Positions 25,542 to 33,967 of a DNA stretch of 34,095 nt are shown here, in pieces. The stretch is from Acidisphaera sp. S103. GTDB taxonomy: Bacteria > Pseudomonadota > Alphaproteobacteria > Acetobacterales > Acetobacteraceae. Position 1 is the first letter of the stretch. Each line of letters begins with the position of its first letter. Location of the stretch: NCBI RefSeq assembly GCF_009765975.1, contig NZ_LMUJ01000051.1, forward strand, positions 1-34,095. The letters run 5' to 3'. Below the pieces are notes generated by a model. That model did not search any database and was not told the DNA's origin. It saw nothing but the letters and a program-made list of their open reading frames with translations. The translations under genes were made by a program, and so were the position numbers.

Positions 25542-26783
25542 ATGATCCGTCGCCGTACCGTGTTGCTGACCGCCCCCGCCGTGATCGCCGCAACCCGAGC
25601 GCACGCGGCCGCCGCGGTGAAGGTGGGTGCCCTGTTCCCGCTCACAGGCAATTCCGCCGGATCGGGGCTGGAAGCCAAGGCGGCCATTCAGGTCGCCGCG
25701 GATATCATCAACACCGGCCATCCGGAGCTGAAAGGCCTCACCATCGGCCTGACCCCGGGGCTGCCCAACCTGGGCGGCGCCAGGATCGAACCGATTTTCG
25801 TCGACCACCGCGGCGATCCGTCCATGGCGCAAAGCCTGGCGTTGAAACTGATCACCGGCGACAAGGTCTCGGCGCTGTTCGGCGCCTATCAGTCGTCCTG
25901 CGCGATGACCGCGACGGCGGTCTCGGAACGCTATAGCGTGCCGTTCGTCGTGTCGGACTCGGTCGCGGCCAACATCACCGGCCGAGGCTTCAAGTTCACC
26001 TTCCGCGTCACCCCGATCGCGGCCAATTTCGCCGACAGCTACATGCGGTTCCTGCTGGACCAGAAAAAGGCCGGCCGCACGATCGATAACATCGCCATTG
26101 TCAACGAGAACACCGACTACGGCACCTCCGTCGGCGATGCGATCGCGGCGGGTGCGCAGAAATCCGGCCTGCCGGTGTCCATCCGCATCCCGTACAGCGC
26201 GAACGGCGCCGATGTTTCGGCACAGGTGCTGCAACTGAAACAGAAGAACCCGTCGGTTGCGTTGTTCGTCAGCTATGCCTCCGACGCCATCCTGTTCATG
26301 CGCACGATGAAGAGCCTGGATTACCTGCCGCCGATGATCATCGGCGATTCCGCCGGGTTCTCCGATTCATCGTTCCTGCCGACGGTGGGCAACATTTCCA
26401 AAGGCCTGGTCAACCGCAGCGTCTGGAGCAAGGGGCCGCCCGGCAGCCTGTCCGCCGGCGTGAACGCGATCTATCAGGCAAAGACCGGCAATGAGATCAG
26501 CGACGTCAGCGGCCGGTGCATCCAGGCCTTCTTCGTGCTGGCGGACGCGGTGAACCGCGCCGGATCGGCCGATCCCGTCAAGCTGCAGGCGGCGTTGAAG
26601 GCGACGGCGATGCCGCACAGCGCGATGGTCATCGGCTATCGCGGCGTGCGCTTCGACGACACCGGCCAGAACGTCGAAAGCGCGACCTATCTGACCCAGC
26701 TTCAGGGCAAGGACTACGTCACCATCTGGCCGGACGACGCGGCGGTGTCGAAGGTCCAGTGGCCGATGGCCGGCTGGCGGTAA
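25542..26783 (+). CDS. Periplasmic substrate-binding protein, LivK-type (Peripla_BP_6)
   Basis: A 413-residue exported binding protein of branched-chain amino acid-type ABC importers. The signal peptide MIRRRTVLLTAPAVIAATRAHA has an Arg-rich n-region and cleaves near residue 22. The mature start AAVKVGALFPLTGNSAGSG is typical of the family (IGxxxPLTG). Other family blocks are GAYQSSCAMTATAVSERYSVPF, NENTDYGTSVGDAI and IIGDSAGFSDSSFLP. AGGAGG lies six bases upstream of the ATG. No permease or ATPase genes adjoin it, so it is an orphan receptor in this window. The ligand is unknown and could be an amino acid, amide or aromatic acid. Confidence 0.9.
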   Translation: MIRRRTVLLTAPAVIAATRAHAAAAVKVGALFPLTGNSAGSGLEAKAAIQVAADIINTGHPELKGLTIGLTPGLPNLGGARIEPIFVDHRGDPSMAQSLALKLITGDKVSALFGAYQSSCAMTATAVSERYSVPFVVSDSVAANITGRGFKFTFRVTPIAANFADSYMRFLLDQKKAGRTIDNIAIVNENTDYGTSVGDAIAAGAQKSGLPVSIRIPYSANGADVSAQVLQLKQKNPSVALFVSYASDAILFMRTMKSLDYLPPMIIGDSAGFSDSSFLPTVGNISKGLVNRSVWSKGPPGSLSAGVNAIYQAKTGNEISDVSGRCIQAFFVLADAVNRAGSADPVKLQAALKATAMPHSAMVIGYRGVRFDDTGQNVESATYLTQLQGKDYVTIWPDDAAVSKVQWPMAGWR

Positions 26784-26788
26784 CGGGC

Positions 26789-27484
26789 CTACGGCTCGCG
26801 CCGCCATTCTTTCTCCAGCGCCAGCCAGCCGGCCATCAGTTTTCCACCGTCCGGCGGATAGTGCTCCTCCAGGATCGTTAAATTCTCGATCCGATCCGCC
26901 CGAAAATGCCGGTAGTCGACCCGCGTCTCGCACCAGGCCGCGACCAGCGTCGCATTGACGTAATACGCCAGTGCGATCGGCCAGATGGTGCGGCGGGTGC
27001 GGCGGTCCTGCTCATCCACATACTCCAGGCGGATTTTGCGGGTATCGCGGATCGCGCTGCGGATTTCCGACAGATCGACCCCGTTGGACACCGGCGTTCG
27101 GCCCTCGGCAACGTAGAACGGCGCCGCATCGAGGTAGGCCCGAGCCTGATCCGGCAGCACGACGGCGATTTTGGCGAGCACGCTGGCGGCGGCATCTTGC
27201 AATGAGGGATCGCGCAGGCGCCGCACCAGCCGCACGCCCACGGCGATCGCATCGACTTCCTCCGTCGTGAACATCAGCGGCGGCAGGTCGAAGCCCCGGC
27301 GCAGCACGTAGCCGATCCCGGCCGCCCCCTCGATCGGCACACGGCGCGCCTGCAGCGTGGCGACATCGCGGTAGACGGTGCGGACCGTGACTTCCAGTTG
27401 GTCCGCCAGGGCCGCCGCCGTGATCGGTCCCTTGGCCGACCGCAAGGCCTGGATGACATCGAACAGCCGATCGGCTCGGCGCAT
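26789..27484 (-). CDS. YafY-type transcriptional regulator (HTH + WYL domain)
   Basis: A 231-residue regulator. The N-terminal winged helix-turn-helix (residues 1-60) has ITAAALADQLEVTVRTVYRD and the wing GIGYVLRRGFDLPPL. The C-terminal WYL domain (about 135-220) has IWPIALAYYVNATLVAAWC and YRHFRADRIENL, the basic ligand-binding face of this family. ATG 27484 has GGAGG five bases upstream, so earlier starts are rejected. It is divergent from the MFS transporter with an 82-base gap that contains a perfect inverted repeat, its likely operator. It probably represses itself and the transporter/monooxygenase genes. The inducer is unknown. Confidence 0.9.
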   Translation of the reverse strand: MRRADRLFDVIQALRSAKGPITAAALADQLEVTVRTVYRDVATLQARRVPIEGAAGIGYVLRRGFDLPPLMFTTEEVDAIAVGVRLVRRLRDPSLQDAAASVLAKIAVVLPDQARAYLDAAPFYVAEGRTPVSNGVDLSEIRSAIRDTRKIRLEYVDEQDRRTRRTIWPIALAYYVNATLVAAWCETRVDYRHFRADRIENLTILEEHYPPDGGKLMAGWLALEKEWRREP

Positions 27485-27497
27485 GGCATCCTCCATC

Positions 27498-27523
27498 GCT
27501 ACTGACACAACGGTGTCAGTAGC
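27498..27523. promoter_or_regulatory. Perfect 11-bp inverted repeat, likely operator
   Basis: GCTACTGACAC (27498-27508), four bases AACG, then GTGTCAGTAGC (27513-27523), a perfect dyad in the short divergent gap. Position 14 bases from the regulator start and 44 bases from the transporter start fits an operator for the WYL regulator controlling both directions. Confidence 0.7.
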
Positions 27524-27566
27524 ACACTTCTATCATGCCCTTCTTATAAAGGAAGGGTCGGCGACC

Positions 27567-28961
27567 ATGCGGCAAGCAGCCAAACGGACCACCGTCATCA
27601 CGGCGGCGACCAGCCTGGGTTTCGCGGTCGTGCAACTGGACGGTTCCATCCTGAACGTCGCCCTTCCGCGGATCGGTGCCGCACTGGGGGCCAGCGTGGA
27701 CACCCTGCAATGGACGGTCGATGCCTACTTCCTGGTGTTCGCCGCCTTGCTGTTGTCCGCCGGAGCCCTTGGCGACCGCATCGGCTCCAAACGAGCCTTC
27801 ATCGCCGGTTTCACCATCTTCGCCGTGGCGTCCTGCGCCTGCGGATTGGCGACCACCCCGCTCGCACTGATCGCATTCCGGGCGATGCAGGGCGTTGGCG
27901 GCGCATTGCTCGTGCCGTGCTCGCTGGCGCTGATCAATCATGCCTGTGCTGATGATACCGCGGCCCGCGCGCGAGCGATCGGGACATGGACGGCGGCCGG
28001 CGGTGTCGCTCTGGCGGTGGGGCCCGTCATAAGCGGCCTTCTCCTCAGTACGCTGGGCTGGCGCAGCATCTTTCTGGCGAATCTGCCGATTGCGGGCTTT
28101 GGGATCTGGCTCGCCGCCAGGTTCGCCGTTGAAACCGACCGGCCGGCAATCAGGCGCGGCATCGACCCGGCCGGTCAAATCCTGGCGATCATCTTCCTGA
28201 TCGCCCTGGTCTGGGCGGTCATCGAGGCAGGTTCGTTCGGCCTGACGGCACCGCGCGTCATTGTAGGCTTCATCGTGGCTGCGCTCGCCGCGTGCCTCCT
28301 TCTGGTGGTGGAGCGCCACGCCAAGGATCCCGCGATCCCACTGTCATTCTTCCAGGATACGACATTCAGCGCGGCCACCTTCGGCGGATTTGTCGTCAGC
28401 GTCGTCTTGTTCGGCCTGGCCTTCGGGATGACCCTCTATTTCCAACGAATGCTGTCTTACACGCCGGCCGAGGCGGGGTTGGCTTTCGTACCGTTCGCTA
28501 TCGGAATAACCGTGTCGAACCTCACGGGTGGATGGCTGTCGGCCAAAGCGGGTGCCCGGTTACCGATCGTGAGTGGTCTGCTCCTCGCGGCCGCCGGCGC
28601 AATGCTTCTGACCGGCCTCGGTCCCGACACCGCGTATCTGTCGATGCTTCCCGCCCAATTGATGGTCCGCTTTGGTGCCGGCCTCGCCATGCCGCCGATG
28701 ACGGCCGCGCTGCTTTCGACCGTGCCGCGCGCGCGGTCCGGTTCGGCATCGGGCTTGCTGAACGCGATCCGCCAGTCCGGCGCGGCCATCGGAATCGCAT
28801 TGTACGGGGCGCTCATGCGCGGCAACATGATCGAGGGACTTCGGATCGCCGTCGTGATCTCCGCCGTCTTGTTTGCCGCCGCCGCGACGGCCGCCGTATT
28901 CGGCATTCGTGCGCGGGACCCGGGCGTCAGCCTGACGGGCCGCGAAGTGAAGGCCAACTGA
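27567..28961 (+). CDS. MFS drug-efflux-type transporter (DHA2/EmrB-QacA group)
   Basis: Inner-membrane proton-coupled exporter of 464 residues with about 12-14 hydrophobic segments. The first helix carries LDGSILNVALPRIG, the group's LDxTIVNVALP motif, followed by WTVDAYFLVFAALLLSAGAL and GDRIGSKRAF (MFS motif A). The length and motifs fit 14-helix DHA2 pumps for drugs or metabolites. ATG 27567 has GGAAGGG upstream; the longer open frame runs back through the divergent regulator and is rejected. It is under the putative operator and followed 83 bases later by an FAD monooxygenase, suggesting a joint detoxification or secretion module. Confidence 0.9.
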   Translation: MRQAAKRTTVITAATSLGFAVVQLDGSILNVALPRIGAALGASVDTLQWTVDAYFLVFAALLLSAGALGDRIGSKRAFIAGFTIFAVASCACGLATTPLALIAFRAMQGVGGALLVPCSLALINHACADDTAARARAIGTWTAAGGVALAVGPVISGLLLSTLGWRSIFLANLPIAGFGIWLAARFAVETDRPAIRRGIDPAGQILAIIFLIALVWAVIEAGSFGLTAPRVIVGFIVAALAACLLLVVERHAKDPAIPLSFFQDTTFSAATFGGFVVSVVLFGLAFGMTLYFQRMLSYTPAEAGLAFVPFAIGITVSNLTGGWLSAKAGARLPIVSGLLLAAAGAMLLTGLGPDTAYLSMLPAQLMVRFGAGLAMPPMTAALLSTVPRARSGSASGLLNAIRQSGAAIGIALYGALMRGNMIEGLRIAVVISAVLFAAAATAAVFGIRARDPGVSLTGREVKAN

Positions 28962-29044
28962 TGCCAGGGAAGCCGAACGCGCGCCCCTCTTCCGGCCCGT
29001 CATCGAACCGGGCAGACTGCCGCCAAATGCGGGAGGCGGCTTGA

Positions 29045-30688
29045 ATGAGACAGATCGCGACGACGGTGCTGATCGCCGGCGGCGGGCCAGTCGGACTGAC
29101 AGTGGCGATGGACCTGGCCTGGCGCGGCATCCCCGTGCTGGTGCTGGAAAGCCGCGCCCCCGGCGAACCCCCCAGTGTCAAGTGCAACCACGTCAGTGCC
29201 CGCACGATGGAAATATTCCGCCGGCTTGGCGTGGTGCAGGCGGTGCGGAACACCGGCCTGCCCGCCGACTACCCCAACGACGTCGCGTTCCGCACGACGA
29301 CCACCGGGATTGAACTGTCGCGCATTCCGATCCCATGCCGGGCGGACCGCTACACCGCGACCGGCGGCCCGGATACGTGGTGGCCGACGCCGGAACCGCC
29401 GCACCGCATCAACCAGATCTATCTGGAACCGGTTCTGTTCGCCCATGCCAAGGCGATGCCGGGGATTCGCATCCTGAACCGCACCCAGCTTATTGAATTC
29501 GAGCAGCACGACACCGGCGTCACCGCCACCGCTGCCGACCTGGACGGCGGCGAGGACCTCACCATCACCGCCGACTACCTGATCGGCGCGGACGGCGCCC
29601 ATTCCACGGTGCGGCGGCGGATCGGCGCCAGCCTGACCGGCGATGCGGTGCTGGAACACCGGCAATCCACCTATTTCCGAGCGCCGGACCTGCTGAAGGC
29701 GACGCCGACTAAGCCGGCCTGGGCCAATACCTCGCTCAACCCCCGCCGCAGCGCCAACATGTTCGCGATCGACGGGCGGGAGACATGGCTGATCCACAAC
29801 TACATGCGGCCGGGCGAAACGTTCGACAACGTGGACCGCGACTGGTGCATGCGCACCATCCTGGGCGTCGGCCCGTCCTTCCCCATCGAGATCATCACCA
29901 AAGAGGACTGGACCGCCCGCCGCATGATCGCCGACCGGTTCCGCGACCGCCGGGTGTTCCTGTGCGGCGACGCCGCCCATATCTGGGTGCCGAACGCCGG
30001 TTATGGCATGAACGCCGGGATTGCTGACTCGATGAACCTGTCGTGGATGCTGGCGGCGGTGCTGAAGGGCTGGGCGCCCCCGGCGATCCTCGATTCTTAC
30101 GAGACCGAACGAATGCCGATTACCGAACAGGTGTCCCGTTACGCCATGGATACGTCCAGCGCGTTGGCGAAACAGCGTGGCGGCATCCCTGACAATCTGG
30201 AGGAGCCCGGCCCCGAAGGCGATGCCGCGCGTGCCCGCGTCGGCCAGGATGCCTACGACATCAACGTCGGTCAGTTCTGCTGCGGCGGGCTGAATTTCGG
30301 GTCGTTCATCGAGAACTCACCCATCATCGCCCACGACGGCGCTGCGCCCGGCTACAATATCTACGACTTCACCCCCTCCACGGTGCCCGGGTGCCGGACG
30401 CCGCATATCTGGCTGGGGCAGGGGATTTCGCTGTACGACGCCATGGGCCCCGACTTCACCCTGCTGCGCTTCGATCCGAAGCTGGACGTCGGCCATCTGC
30501 TCGCCGCCGCCGAAATCCGCGGCGTTCCGATGCATCTGCTGGATGTCTCCACCACGGAACCGGTCTATGCGGAGAAACTCGTGCTGTCCCGTCCCGACCA
30601 GCATGTCGCGTGGCGCGGCAATGTCCTGCCGGCGGACCCGATCGGACTGATCGACCGCATCCGTGGTGCCGGATCGCGTGTCGATTGA
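29045..30688 (+). CDS. FAD-dependent aromatic hydroxylase (PheA/TfdB-family)
   Basis: Class A flavoprotein monooxygenase of 547 residues. It has the Rossmann motif LIAGGGPVGLTVAMDLA at residues 9-25, the second motif DYLIGADGAHSTVRR near 180, and FLCGDAAHIWVPNAGYGMN near 305 for the FAD ribityl/pyrophosphate. The C-terminal 150 residues match in size the thioredoxin-like domain of phenol hydroxylase-type enzymes. It uses NAD(P)H and O2 to hydroxylate an aromatic or polyketide-like substrate in the cytoplasm. ATG has GGGAGG about nine bases upstream. It follows the MFS gene and may be in the same operon; the AT-rich gap before egtB suggests transcription starts anew there. Confidence 0.9.
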   Translation: MRQIATTVLIAGGGPVGLTVAMDLAWRGIPVLVLESRAPGEPPSVKCNHVSARTMEIFRRLGVVQAVRNTGLPADYPNDVAFRTTTTGIELSRIPIPCRADRYTATGGPDTWWPTPEPPHRINQIYLEPVLFAHAKAMPGIRILNRTQLIEFEQHDTGVTATAADLDGGEDLTITADYLIGADGAHSTVRRRIGASLTGDAVLEHRQSTYFRAPDLLKATPTKPAWANTSLNPRRSANMFAIDGRETWLIHNYMRPGETFDNVDRDWCMRTILGVGPSFPIEIITKEDWTARRMIADRFRDRRVFLCGDAAHIWVPNAGYGMNAGIADSMNLSWMLAAVLKGWAPPAILDSYETERMPITEQVSRYAMDTSSALAKQRGGIPDNLEEPGPEGDAARARVGQDAYDINVGQFCCGGLNFGSFIENSPIIAHDGAAPGYNIYDFTPSTVPGCRTPHIWLGQGISLYDAMGPDFTLLRFDPKLDVGHLLAAAEIRGVPMHLLDVSTTEPVYAEKLVLSRPDQHVAWRGNVLPADPIGLIDRIRGAGSRVD

Positions 30689-30812
30689 TCGTCAATGGCC
30701 GGTGGACCTTTCGTCAACCCTTCCTAAATAGACCGTACAATAACACAAAAATGTTCGCTTGGGTAAAATCGGAAAATACGTGCCTGCGTTAAGACTTTTC
30801 CGGAGGAATACA
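30689..30812 (+). promoter_or_regulatory. AT-rich region upstream of egtB
   Basis: A 124-base gap that is clearly more A/T-rich than its surroundings around 30721-30800. This is consistent with a promoter for the egtBD operon, but I could not place -35/-10 boxes with confidence. It ends in GGAGG six bases before the egtB ATG. Confidence 0.35.
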
Positions 30813-32015
30813 ATGGACGATATGGGACTGTACCAGGAACCGTCACATCTTTATGACCTATCCGGCCGGTTCCAATCGGTGCGGCAGGCGACCGAGATGC
30901 TGGCGGCCGGACTGACGGAGGAGGACCAGTGTGTCCAATCCATGCCTGACGCCAGCCCGGCGAAGTGGCACCGCGCGCACACGACCTGGTTCTTCGAACA
31001 ATTCGTGCTGGTCCCGCATGTGCCGGACTACCGGGTATTCGACCCGGCTTTTGGCTTCCTGTTCAACTCATACTATGAGGCCGTCGGCCCGCGCCATCCG
31101 CGCCCATCCCGAGGCCTCCTGACGCGGCCGTCCGCCGATCAGGTCACCCAGTACCGGCGCCACGTCGATGCGGCACTGGTTCAGGCGATCCCGCATCTAC
31201 CCACCGCAATCCACGACGTGATCGAACTCGGGCTGCACCACGAACAGCAGCATCTGGAACTCCTGGTCACCGACATGTTGCATGCCTTCTCCGCCAACCC
31301 GTTGTGCCCGGCGATCGATCCGGGTTGGCGAGATCCACAGGGCCACCCGAACGAAACGATTTTCGTCGAATGTCCCGCCGGCCTGCATCGGATCGGCTAT
31401 GCCGACACCGGGTTCTGCTTCGACAACGAAACGCCGGCGCATCGGACGTACCTGCATCCGCACGCCATCGCCTCCCACCTAGTGCGCAACCGCGACTGGC
31501 TCGATTTCATCCAGGATAACGGCTACCGCACCCCGTCGCTGTGGATGTCCGACGGATGGGCGACCGTGCGGGAAGCCGAGTGGACCGCGCCGCTGTACTG
31601 GCGATGTCAGGACGGCGCCTGGTTCCAGTTCGGACCCGGCGGCCTGGCCCCGCTGGCGCTGGATGCCCCCGTCCGCCACATCAGTTGGTACGAAGCTGAT
31701 GCCTTCGCTCGCTGGAGCGAGGCCCGCCTGCCCACCGAAGCCGAGTGGGAGGCCGCGAGCGCCAATCCGGCGATCCACGAGATCACCGGCCATGTCTGGC
31801 AGTGGACCGAAAGCGCCTATCGTCCCTATCCCGGCTATCGGGCCGCTCCGGGCGCGATCGGCGAGTACAACGGCAAGTTCATGATCAACCAGATGGTCCT
31901 GCGCGGCGGATCATGGACCACGCCGCGAGGCCATACGCGACCGACCTACCGGAATTTCTTCCACCCCGACAAGCGATGGCAGTTCACCGGCCTTCGTCTG
32001 GCCAAGGACCTATAA
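30813..32015 (+). CDS. egtB: Ergothioneine biosynthesis sulfoxide synthase EgtB
   Basis: Non-haem iron enzyme of 400 residues that joins trimethylhistidine (hercynine) to a thiol donor (gamma-glutamylcysteine or cysteine) using O2. The N-terminal DinB-like helical domain holds the iron ligands H56 (WHRAHTTWF), H143 and H147 (HHEQQHLEL, the HxxxHxE motif). The C-terminal formylglycine-generating-enzyme-like domain has RLPTEAEWE, GHVWQWTES and the end block VLRGGSWTTPRGHTRPTYRN. ATG 30813 has GGAGG six bases upstream; the earlier in-frame start is rejected. egtD follows after 12 bases. Which thiol donor is used cannot be decided by eye. Confidence 0.95.
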   Translation: MDDMGLYQEPSHLYDLSGRFQSVRQATEMLAAGLTEEDQCVQSMPDASPAKWHRAHTTWFFEQFVLVPHVPDYRVFDPAFGFLFNSYYEAVGPRHPRPSRGLLTRPSADQVTQYRRHVDAALVQAIPHLPTAIHDVIELGLHHEQQHLELLVTDMLHAFSANPLCPAIDPGWRDPQGHPNETIFVECPAGLHRIGYADTGFCFDNETPAHRTYLHPHAIASHLVRNRDWLDFIQDNGYRTPSLWMSDGWATVREAEWTAPLYWRCQDGAWFQFGPGGLAPLALDAPVRHISWYEADAFARWSEARLPTEAEWEAASANPAIHEITGHVWQWTESAYRPYPGYRAAPGAIGEYNGKFMINQMVLRGGSWTTPRGHTRPTYRNFFHPDKRWQFTGLRLAKDL

Positions 32016-32027
32016 CGGGAGGCTGAT

Positions 32028-32981
32028 GTGCCAAACGATACCGGATTTGTCCCGCAAAACCAGCGGGCGGACGTCCTTGAGGCTGCCCTGGGCGGCCTGA
32101 CCGCGACACCCAAGACGTTGCCGGCCAAGCTGTTCTACGACGACGAAGGCTGCCGGTTATTCTACGAAATTACCAGGCTGCCCGAATATTACCTGACACG
32201 AACGGAAACCGCGCTGCTGACGTCGATCGCCTCCAGCGTGGTGCCGGATGGCTTCCGCGATGCGGTGCTGGTGGAATTCGGCGGCAGCGACGAGACCAAG
32301 GCGCGCATCCTGCTGGATCGTCCGGACTCGCCCTTCACGACTTATGTATCGATCGATGTCGCGGCCTCATCCCTGACCGCCATGCAGGTCCGCCTGGGCG
32401 ACGTCCATCCCGGTCTGACCGTCGTCCCCATCGCCGCGGATTTCATGCAGCCGCTGCGCCTGCCGCCGCTTGGATCGCCGCGCATGGGGTTTTTTCCCGG
32501 CTCGACGATCGGCAACCTCGACCCGGCCGCGGCGGCGCGTTTCCTTGCCTCGGCACGCGACTGCCTGGGGCCGGATTCGTGGTTTCTCCTGGGTGCCGAC
32601 CTGCGGAAAAGCCCCAGGATATTGTTGCCGGCCTATAACGATGCGGCTGGCGTGACCGCGGCGTTCAACCTCAATTTACTCAGGCGCCTGAACCGGGAGG
32701 CAGGGGCCGATTTCGACCTGAATGCCTTCCGTCACGAGGCGGTGTGGAACGACAGAGAAAGCCGGATCGAGATGCACCTGATTGCCACCCGCGATCAGAC
32801 GGTGCATCTGGGTGGACGGCGCATCGCGTTCCGCGAGGCGGAATCGATCCACACCGAAAACAGCTACAAGCACACGCCGGACCGGTTGATCGAGATTGCA
32901 CGCCGAGCCGGGTGGGGCATGCAGCAGGTGTGGAAGGACCCGGCCGGCTTGTTCGGCGCGTTCCTGTTCCGGGGCGGGTAG
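32028..32981 (+). CDS. egtD: L-histidine N-alpha-methyltransferase EgtD
   Basis: SAM-dependent enzyme of 317 residues that trimethylates histidine to hercynine, the first step of ergothioneine synthesis. Family blocks are KLFYDDEGCRLFYEITRLP with EYYLTRTE, LVEFGGSDETK (SAM loop), YVSIDVAASSL and FFPGSTIGNLDP, plus the histidine-pocket end ENSYKHTPDRLIEIA. GTG start has GGGAGG upstream that lies at the very end of egtB. The 12-base spacing shows an operon with egtB, whose substrate it makes. egtC and egtE are not present nearby; a two-gene egtBD set is common in proteobacteria. Confidence 0.95.
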   Translation: MPNDTGFVPQNQRADVLEAALGGLTATPKTLPAKLFYDDEGCRLFYEITRLPEYYLTRTETALLTSIASSVVPDGFRDAVLVEFGGSDETKARILLDRPDSPFTTYVSIDVAASSLTAMQVRLGDVHPGLTVVPIAADFMQPLRLPPLGSPRMGFFPGSTIGNLDPAAAARFLASARDCLGPDSWFLLGADLRKSPRILLPAYNDAAGVTAAFNLNLLRRLNREAGADFDLNAFRHEAVWNDRESRIEMHLIATRDQTVHLGGRRIAFREAESIHTENSYKHTPDRLIEIARRAGWGMQQVWKDPAGLFGAFLFRGG

Positions 32982-33015
32982 GGCAGGACATAAGGCGCCG
33001 GTTGGCACACTCTCA

Positions 33016-33048
33016 CCGTCATGGCCGGGACACGCCCGGCCATGACGG
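33016..33048 (+). repeat. Perfect 14-bp palindrome, REP-like element or terminator after egtD
   Basis: CCGTCATGGCCGGG (33016-33029), five bases ACACG, CCCGGCCATGACGG (33035-33048). The stem is long and GC-rich but is not followed by T residues. The sequence strongly resembles palindromic intergenic elements that recur in many alphaproteobacterial genomes. It could stop or stabilise the egtBD transcript. Confidence 0.75.
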
Positions 33049-33130
33049 ATGAGCAATCACACAGGTGCCTCACAAGGCGATTCCGCTCAAGGCGGAAACG
33101 CTACATCAAGCCGATCACGCAAAAGAGCCC

Positions 33131-33622
33131 CTATGCCGCCATCTTCGTCGTCTCGCCCATCATGAACGTCCGAAGTTGCAGCCGCGCCCGATGCACCCGG
33201 CTTTTCAACGTGCCGATCGCGCAGCCCGTCTGTTCGGAGGCTTCCTCGTAGGACTGCTCGTGCAGCACGATCATCGACAATGCCTCCCGCTGGTCATGCG
33301 GCAGGCGTTCCAGCGCCCATCCAAGTTCGCGCAACGCCGCCCGATCCTCATGAGCCGCCGCGACGGGTACCTCCGGCATATTGTCAGCATCGGTGAATTC
33401 ACGTTTGGAACGCATGCTGCTGATGAATTGGTTGATCATGATCCGATGCACCCAGGCGGAGAAATTCGTTCCAGGAATAAAGCAATCTTGCGCAACCAGG
33501 ACTTTGGCCGCCACATCCTGGGCCAGGTCGTCGGCCGCCGCGCGGTTGCGCGTCAATGCAAGCGCCCATACGCGCATCTTCGGCAAAAATGAAATGAGTT
33601 GATCGTTAAATTCCTGCGCCAT
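33131..33622 (-). CDS. ECF-type RNA polymerase sigma factor
   Basis: Sigma-70 family group 4 protein of 163 residues. Region 2 (about 5-75) has LTRNRAAADDLAQDVAAKV and NFSAWVHRIMINQFIS. Region 4 (about 105-152) has LPHDQREALSMIVLHEQS and CAIGTLKSRVHRARLQL, which binds the -35 element. ATG 33622 has AGGAGG eight bases upstream, so an earlier TTG is rejected. There is no anti-sigma gene adjacent in the window. It resembles the general-stress EcfG/RpoE-like group in overall shape, but I cannot assign the subgroup. It is convergent with egtBD across the palindrome. Confidence 0.9.
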   Translation of the reverse strand: MAQEFNDQLISFLPKMRVWALALTRNRAAADDLAQDVAAKVLVAQDCFIPGTNFSAWVHRIMINQFISSMRSKREFTDADNMPEVPVAAAHEDRAALRELGWALERLPHDQREALSMIVLHEQSYEEASEQTGCAIGTLKSRVHRARLQLRTFMMGETTKMAA

Positions 33623-33967
33623 GGACAAGGCCTCCTGTTAATTCGAACGCAATTGACGCTGAACACCTGTGGCTCGGGGCAAGGCTGTGCAAGGCGGCTG
33701 ACATGACGGTGATGAACAGGTTTCCGTCACACATATCGAATAGAAAATAATCGCGATCATGTGACTTGATGCCGGGATAAACGACCATCCGTCGGCCCGG
33801 TGGCCCAGGAAACGCGCGGCCAGGGCGCCTTCGCGCCGGCAGGCGGCCGGATGGCCGAAAGCCCCCGCAAGAAGGCCAGCTACTGTTATGAATGCCATGC
33901 CGTATCGACAGGCCGCGGATCCGATTATCCTGGCGTTCGACACTGTTTCGTGTGTAAAGGCCGCCGC
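33623..33967. other. Divergent intergenic region, no gene
   Basis: About 345 bases between the sigma gene and the secreted-protein start. Open frames on the minus strand are low-quality shadows. An AT-rich island at about 33721-33765 is flanked by GTCACA (33726-33731) and TGTGAC (33760-33765), a 6-bp dyad that could be regulatory. Confidence 0.4.
33698..33725 (-). promoter_or_regulatory. Possible ECF-type promoter upstream of the sigma gene
   Basis: Reading the minus strand, GGAAAC (33725-33720), 16 bases, TGTCAG (33703-33698) resembles ECF promoters (GGAAC...GTC). It would start transcription about 70 bases before the sigma ATG and would fit autoregulation. Read from pattern only. Confidence 0.25.

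Noticed and set aside
27378..27566. Upstream extension of the MFS transporter frame
   Set aside because: It reads through the divergent regulator and the operator. ATG 27567 with its own Shine-Dalgarno begins the first helix region.
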